Below are positions 3,963 to 6,461 of a stretch of 6,461 bases of DNA, piece after piece (the stretch's first letter is position 1; each line of letters opens with the position of its first letter). The notes below the pieces were generated by a model. It was given only the letters and a program-made list of their open reading frames with translations, did not search any database and was not told where the DNA came from. Source of the stretch: Victivallaceae bacterium. GTDB taxonomy: Bacteria; Verrucomicrobiota; Lentisphaeria; Victivallales; Victivallaceae. The stretch is taken from NCBI GenBank assembly GCA_028717165.1, contig JAQUOK010000188.1:1-6461 (forward strand). Reading direction: 5' to 3'. Position numbers and translations under genes: made by a program.

Positions 3963-6353
3963 CTATATTTTTTTAAAAAACATTTCCAAATGGACTTTTC
4001 CCTTGCCGGTATAATTCAATATTGCTATATTTCCCGCATTTTGAATATTATAATTCGCTACATTAACCGTTTTTATCTTGGGTAACGTATATCCGTCGGG
4101 AAGATAGATAAATATTTTCGCTTCATTCTGGTCATGGAAAGAAGAATCAAGGCAGAGAACATTCTCACAAGAATCATATTCCAGGCGGTTAAATTCAACG
4201 GCCCCCTGAGTAAAATGCATGGAAGTGGATAAAAGTTGAGGTATTGTCAGTACCTTTCTTATACAAAGAAGTTTTGTCGAATGAGGAGCTACATTTATTG
4301 ATATTTTTTCACTTGCAGTTCCAAGATAAGTCTCGTTCCAGAAATCAAAAATATGATATTTCAGCTTTTTATTCTCCAGACCGATATCGCTGACGTTGAA
4401 ACAAATCTTTTCCTCATCCTCTTCCCAATTAAAAACACCTACAATGTTCCATGACTCGAAATTTTTGTCAATTTTAAGGTTATATATTCGGGGTGCCGAT
4501 AATCCGTTATATAGATCAACCATTGCCGCGGCTTTTGTATAAGGCGGAAGAATTTTTGATGCCAATTTTTTTCTGTCTGGAGGAATGACGTTTACTTTGT
4601 CTGCTATTATCGTTTCTCCGCCCAGAAGCCCATATGTCGTTAATACTAATCTCATCTCATCTTCTGACATCTGAGGTTCCTCTCCTTTCCATCCTACATT
4701 ATGGGTGTAAGGCGAAATATCCTTCCGCAAGATAAGACTGGTGGGAATATTATGCCAGAAACGATTATGAATAATCCCACTCATGAGCGGAACCCGTGTG
4801 GAGTTTTTAATCTCCAACCATCGAGTTTGTATGTCCTGGGAAACTCGGTGCGTATTTGCATATCCAATTGCCGGGCCATAATAACCTTCGCCTTCAATAA
4901 GGGCATTGCCTGCTGCCTTTCTTATAACTTCATAGGCCATTCTAATATTCTGAACCGTGGTAATATTTTTTTCTTTAAATCCTTTCATCCCTTCATAATA
5001 TCTTCTGTCCGGTCCATCAAGCTTTATATATCTGTATCCCCATTCATTGACCAGGGTGTTTATAACTTCCTGCAGCCAGCCTCTGGCTTCCGGAACAGTA
5101 AAATCGATAGCGCAAGAAAGCCCAAAATTACTATAGGTGAATAACGGATTGCCAGCTTTATCCTTAACACACCATTCAGGATTCTTTTTAACCAAGAACG
5201 AGTGACTGTTAGTTGTAAAAGGCGCTATCCAGATACCGGGTTTATATCCCCGTTTGCTTATTTCCCCCGCCATCCATTTCATGCCATGAGGAAATTTATC
5301 ATTCGTAGCGAGCCATTCCATTTCTTCATCCTGGTAACAATCATCAACGACAATATATTCTACCAGCCATTTATTCTTTTTTAAAAGTTCCATGTTTTCG
5401 ATGATATCATTTTCCGTGGCATTCTTACGATAATAATTCCATGATGACCACGCTATGGGGGGCGTTTGCGGCGGAGGCAAAGGAGACAGGTTTTTCTCAA
5501 TCTCAGCAAGATAAGTCTGAATGGCTTTTGGGGTACCCGAATCGTAATCAAACATCAGCCTTTCAGACTTCAGTTCCATTCCTGGCGCCAAAAGAAAGTT
5601 TTCTGCATTTGATCTGGCGGTGATGTTAATGAAATTCGCATTATTTTTTTGCCGTTTAAACAATATTTGGCATGCCTGATCATGCAGAGTGGTAAAACCG
5701 ACAAAAATTTCCCGTTTTGAACTATTGCTTTTTATCCCGGCAATTGATTCTGACATATAAGTTAAATACCTGTCCTCGTTATTTATAAAATGCTTAATTG
5801 CATTTGGGGAAAAATATTCGTCAATATTACTATTATATTTATTATGATCTATTTGACAAAAAAACACCGGATCACTCGGCATTCTTGTGCCATATCTGAA
5901 TATCCAGAGGTCTGAGGCAATATTTCCCAAACAGTTGTTTTCATCCGCACAGGTTACGTCGAAAACATATAAGTCTTTTACTGCCACTGCACCAGCAGAA
6001 ATGTTGCTGATCAGGATTTCCGTAAGAAAAAAAGGTATATTATCATAAAGGAATATCTTTTGCGTCAATTCCGGGGTTTTTTCCGAGGAATGTACTACTG
6101 TCAGTTCAATCCCCTCTCCATGCCAATCAGATATTTTCTTTTTTATAAAAGTTCTTTTGGGATATTCATCAACATAATATGAGATATTGCCCGAGGTTGT
6201 AAATCCGCTTTTTATATCCTTAAAGACAAGCTCACCGGTAGACTTACAAATACAATACCTGCCGTTATGCTTATTAAATTCCAGCCGGATGATACCATTT
6301 TCCAGTACAACGACATTGCTTGTTTCATGATGCTTGGTTTGTCGAGTAGACAT
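3963..6353 (-). CDS. GH36-type glycoside hydrolase (alpha-galactosidase-like)
   Basis: A 796-aa protein expected to hydrolyse terminal alpha-linked galactose-type sugars. Domain order: N-terminal beta-sandwich (about 13-285), (beta/alpha)8 barrel (about 298-600), C-terminal beta-sandwich (about 618-700), and a further region of roughly 90 residues (705-796) that I do not recognise. Barrel motifs include AWSSWNYY (301-308), VVDDCYQ with Asp337/Asp338, KFPHGMKWMA then GYKPGIWIAPF, YIKLDGPD with the putative nucleophile Asp446, and RVSQDIQTRW with the putative acid/base Asp507. Their 61-residue spacing is close to the 60 residues recalled for Thermotoga GH36 (Asp327/Asp387). There is no signal peptide or membrane segment, so it is probably cytoplasmic and acts on imported oligosaccharides. 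The ATG is supported by GGAGGTG (6365-6359), 5 nt upstream. Related alpha-N-acetylgalactosaminidase or other clan GH-D activities cannot be excluded. Confidence 0.87.
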   Translation of the reverse strand: MSTRQTKHHETSNVVVLENGIIRLEFNKHNGRYCICKSTGELVFKDIKSGFTTSGNISYYVDEYPKRTFIKKKISDWHGEGIELTVVHSSEKTPELTQKIFLYDNIPFFLTEILISNISAGAVAVKDLYVFDVTCADENNCLGNIASDLWIFRYGTRMPSDPVFFCQIDHNKYNSNIDEYFSPNAIKHFINNEDRYLTYMSESIAGIKSNSSKREIFVGFTTLHDQACQILFKRQKNNANFINITARSNAENFLLAPGMELKSERLMFDYDSGTPKAIQTYLAEIEKNLSPLPPPQTPPIAWSSWNYYRKNATENDIIENMELLKKNKWLVEYIVVDDCYQDEEMEWLATNDKFPHGMKWMAGEISKRGYKPGIWIAPFTTNSHSFLVKKNPEWCVKDKAGNPLFTYSNFGLSCAIDFTVPEARGWLQEVINTLVNEWGYRYIKLDGPDRRYYEGMKGFKEKNITTVQNIRMAYEVIRKAAGNALIEGEGYYGPAIGYANTHRVSQDIQTRWLEIKNSTRVPLMSGIIHNRFWHNIPTSLILRKDISPYTHNVGWKGEEPQMSEDEMRLVLTTYGLLGGETIIADKVNVIPPDRKKLASKILPPYTKAAAMVDLYNGLSAPRIYNLKIDKNFESWNIVGVFNWEEDEEKICFNVSDIGLENKKLKYHIFDFWNETYLGTASEKISINVAPHSTKLLCIRKVLTIPQLLSTSMHFTQGAVEFNRLEYDSCENVLCLDSSFHDQNEAKIFIYLPDGYTLPKIKTVNVANYNIQNAGNIAILNYTGKGKVHLEMFFKKI

Positions 6354-6393
6354 TATAACACCTCCATTAGGTAAGGTTTGTTTTCTCTGTTAT

Positions 6394-6416
6394 CTCCGCT
6401 CTTTCGGTATGCGGAG
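6394..6416 (-). promoter_or_regulatory. Hairpin in the leader of the GH36 gene
   Basis: CTCCGC and GCGGAG (6394-6399 and 6411-6416) form a perfect 6-bp stem with an 11-nt loop, about 40 nt before the start codon. It could be an operator or an mRNA leader structure. No T-tract of terminator strength follows on the minus strand, and no known riboswitch is recognisable. Confidence 0.3.
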
Positions 6417-6422
6417 TGCCAC

Positions 6423-6448
6423 AATATCATACCATCTGAGATATTATA
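6423..6448 (-). promoter_or_regulatory. Possible -10 box and inverted repeat upstream of the GH36 gene
   Basis: On the minus strand a perfect TATAAT lies at 6448-6443; its -35 box would fall beyond the window edge. It overlaps an inverted repeat, AATATC (6423-6428) and GATATT (6440-6445), with an 11-bp spacer, which could be a regulator site. The AT-rich context makes chance likely. TATGAT at 6431-6426 is an alternative -10 box. Confidence 0.3.
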
Positions 6449-6461
6449 ACTGTCCCTCACA

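Noticed and set aside
4701..5623. Plus-strand open frames inside the GH36 gene
   Set aside because: They overlap catalytic-domain coding sequence on the other strand and have no support of their own.
6366..6461. Riboswitch upstream of the GH36 gene
   Set aside because: Only one 6-bp stem and one weak inverted repeat are visible, with no recognisable aptamer core.

Overview
This is bacterial chromosomal DNA carrying two different insertion sequences side by side in what was one intergenic region. Host sequence remains on both sides. Nothing in the window fixes the species. A glycoside hydrolase gene beside IS66-type and IS1380-type elements fits gut or environmental polysaccharide-degrading bacteria, perhaps Lentisphaerota or another PVC-group lineage; that is a weak guess from gene style. 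The IS1380 element looks visibly more GC-rich than the AT-rich host DNA, which suggests recent arrival.

Layout. (1) Positions 1-129 are host DNA: the first 14 codons of a minus-strand gene that leaves the window, a near-consensus sigma-70 type promoter (TTGACA-17-TATACT), and an operator-like palindrome overlapping its -35 box. (2) Positions 138-2254 are a complete IS66-family element with perfect 24-bp terminal inverted repeats starting GTAA and a perfect 8-bp target duplication (TTCCGATT). It encodes a small DUF6788-like cysteine-motif protein and then a 541-aa IS66-type DDE transposase; no TnpA or TnpB gene is visible. (3) Positions 2263-2321 are a short host spacer holding a hairpin plus T-tract that reads as a minus-strand terminator. 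(4) Positions 2326-3938 are an IS1380-family element with about 20-bp imperfect inverted repeats starting CCTGAAT and a 4-bp target duplication (CTAA). Its transposase reads on the minus strand and is broken near the N terminus by what looks like one missing A in an A5 tract. (5) Positions 3963-6353 are a 796-aa minus-strand glycoside hydrolase of the GH36 (alpha-galactosidase-like) type. (6) Positions 6354-6461 are its leader, with a strong ribosome binding site, a hairpin and a possible -10 box.

How it fits together. Removing both elements and one copy of each target duplication restores a simple order on the minus strand: GH36 gene, terminator about 25 nt after its stop codon, then the promoter of the next minus-strand gene. 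The IS1380 copy landed between the GH36 stop codon and that terminator. The IS66 copy landed between the terminator and the downstream promoter. The two elements are of different families, so they do not form a composite transposon, and their transposase genes converge. I found no CRISPR array, tRNA, rRNA or defence system here. The most notable points are the IS66 plus DUF6788 architecture, the single-base lesion in the IS1380 transposase, the separation of a metabolic gene from its terminator, and a GH36 protein with non-standard active-site motifs and an extra C-terminal region.
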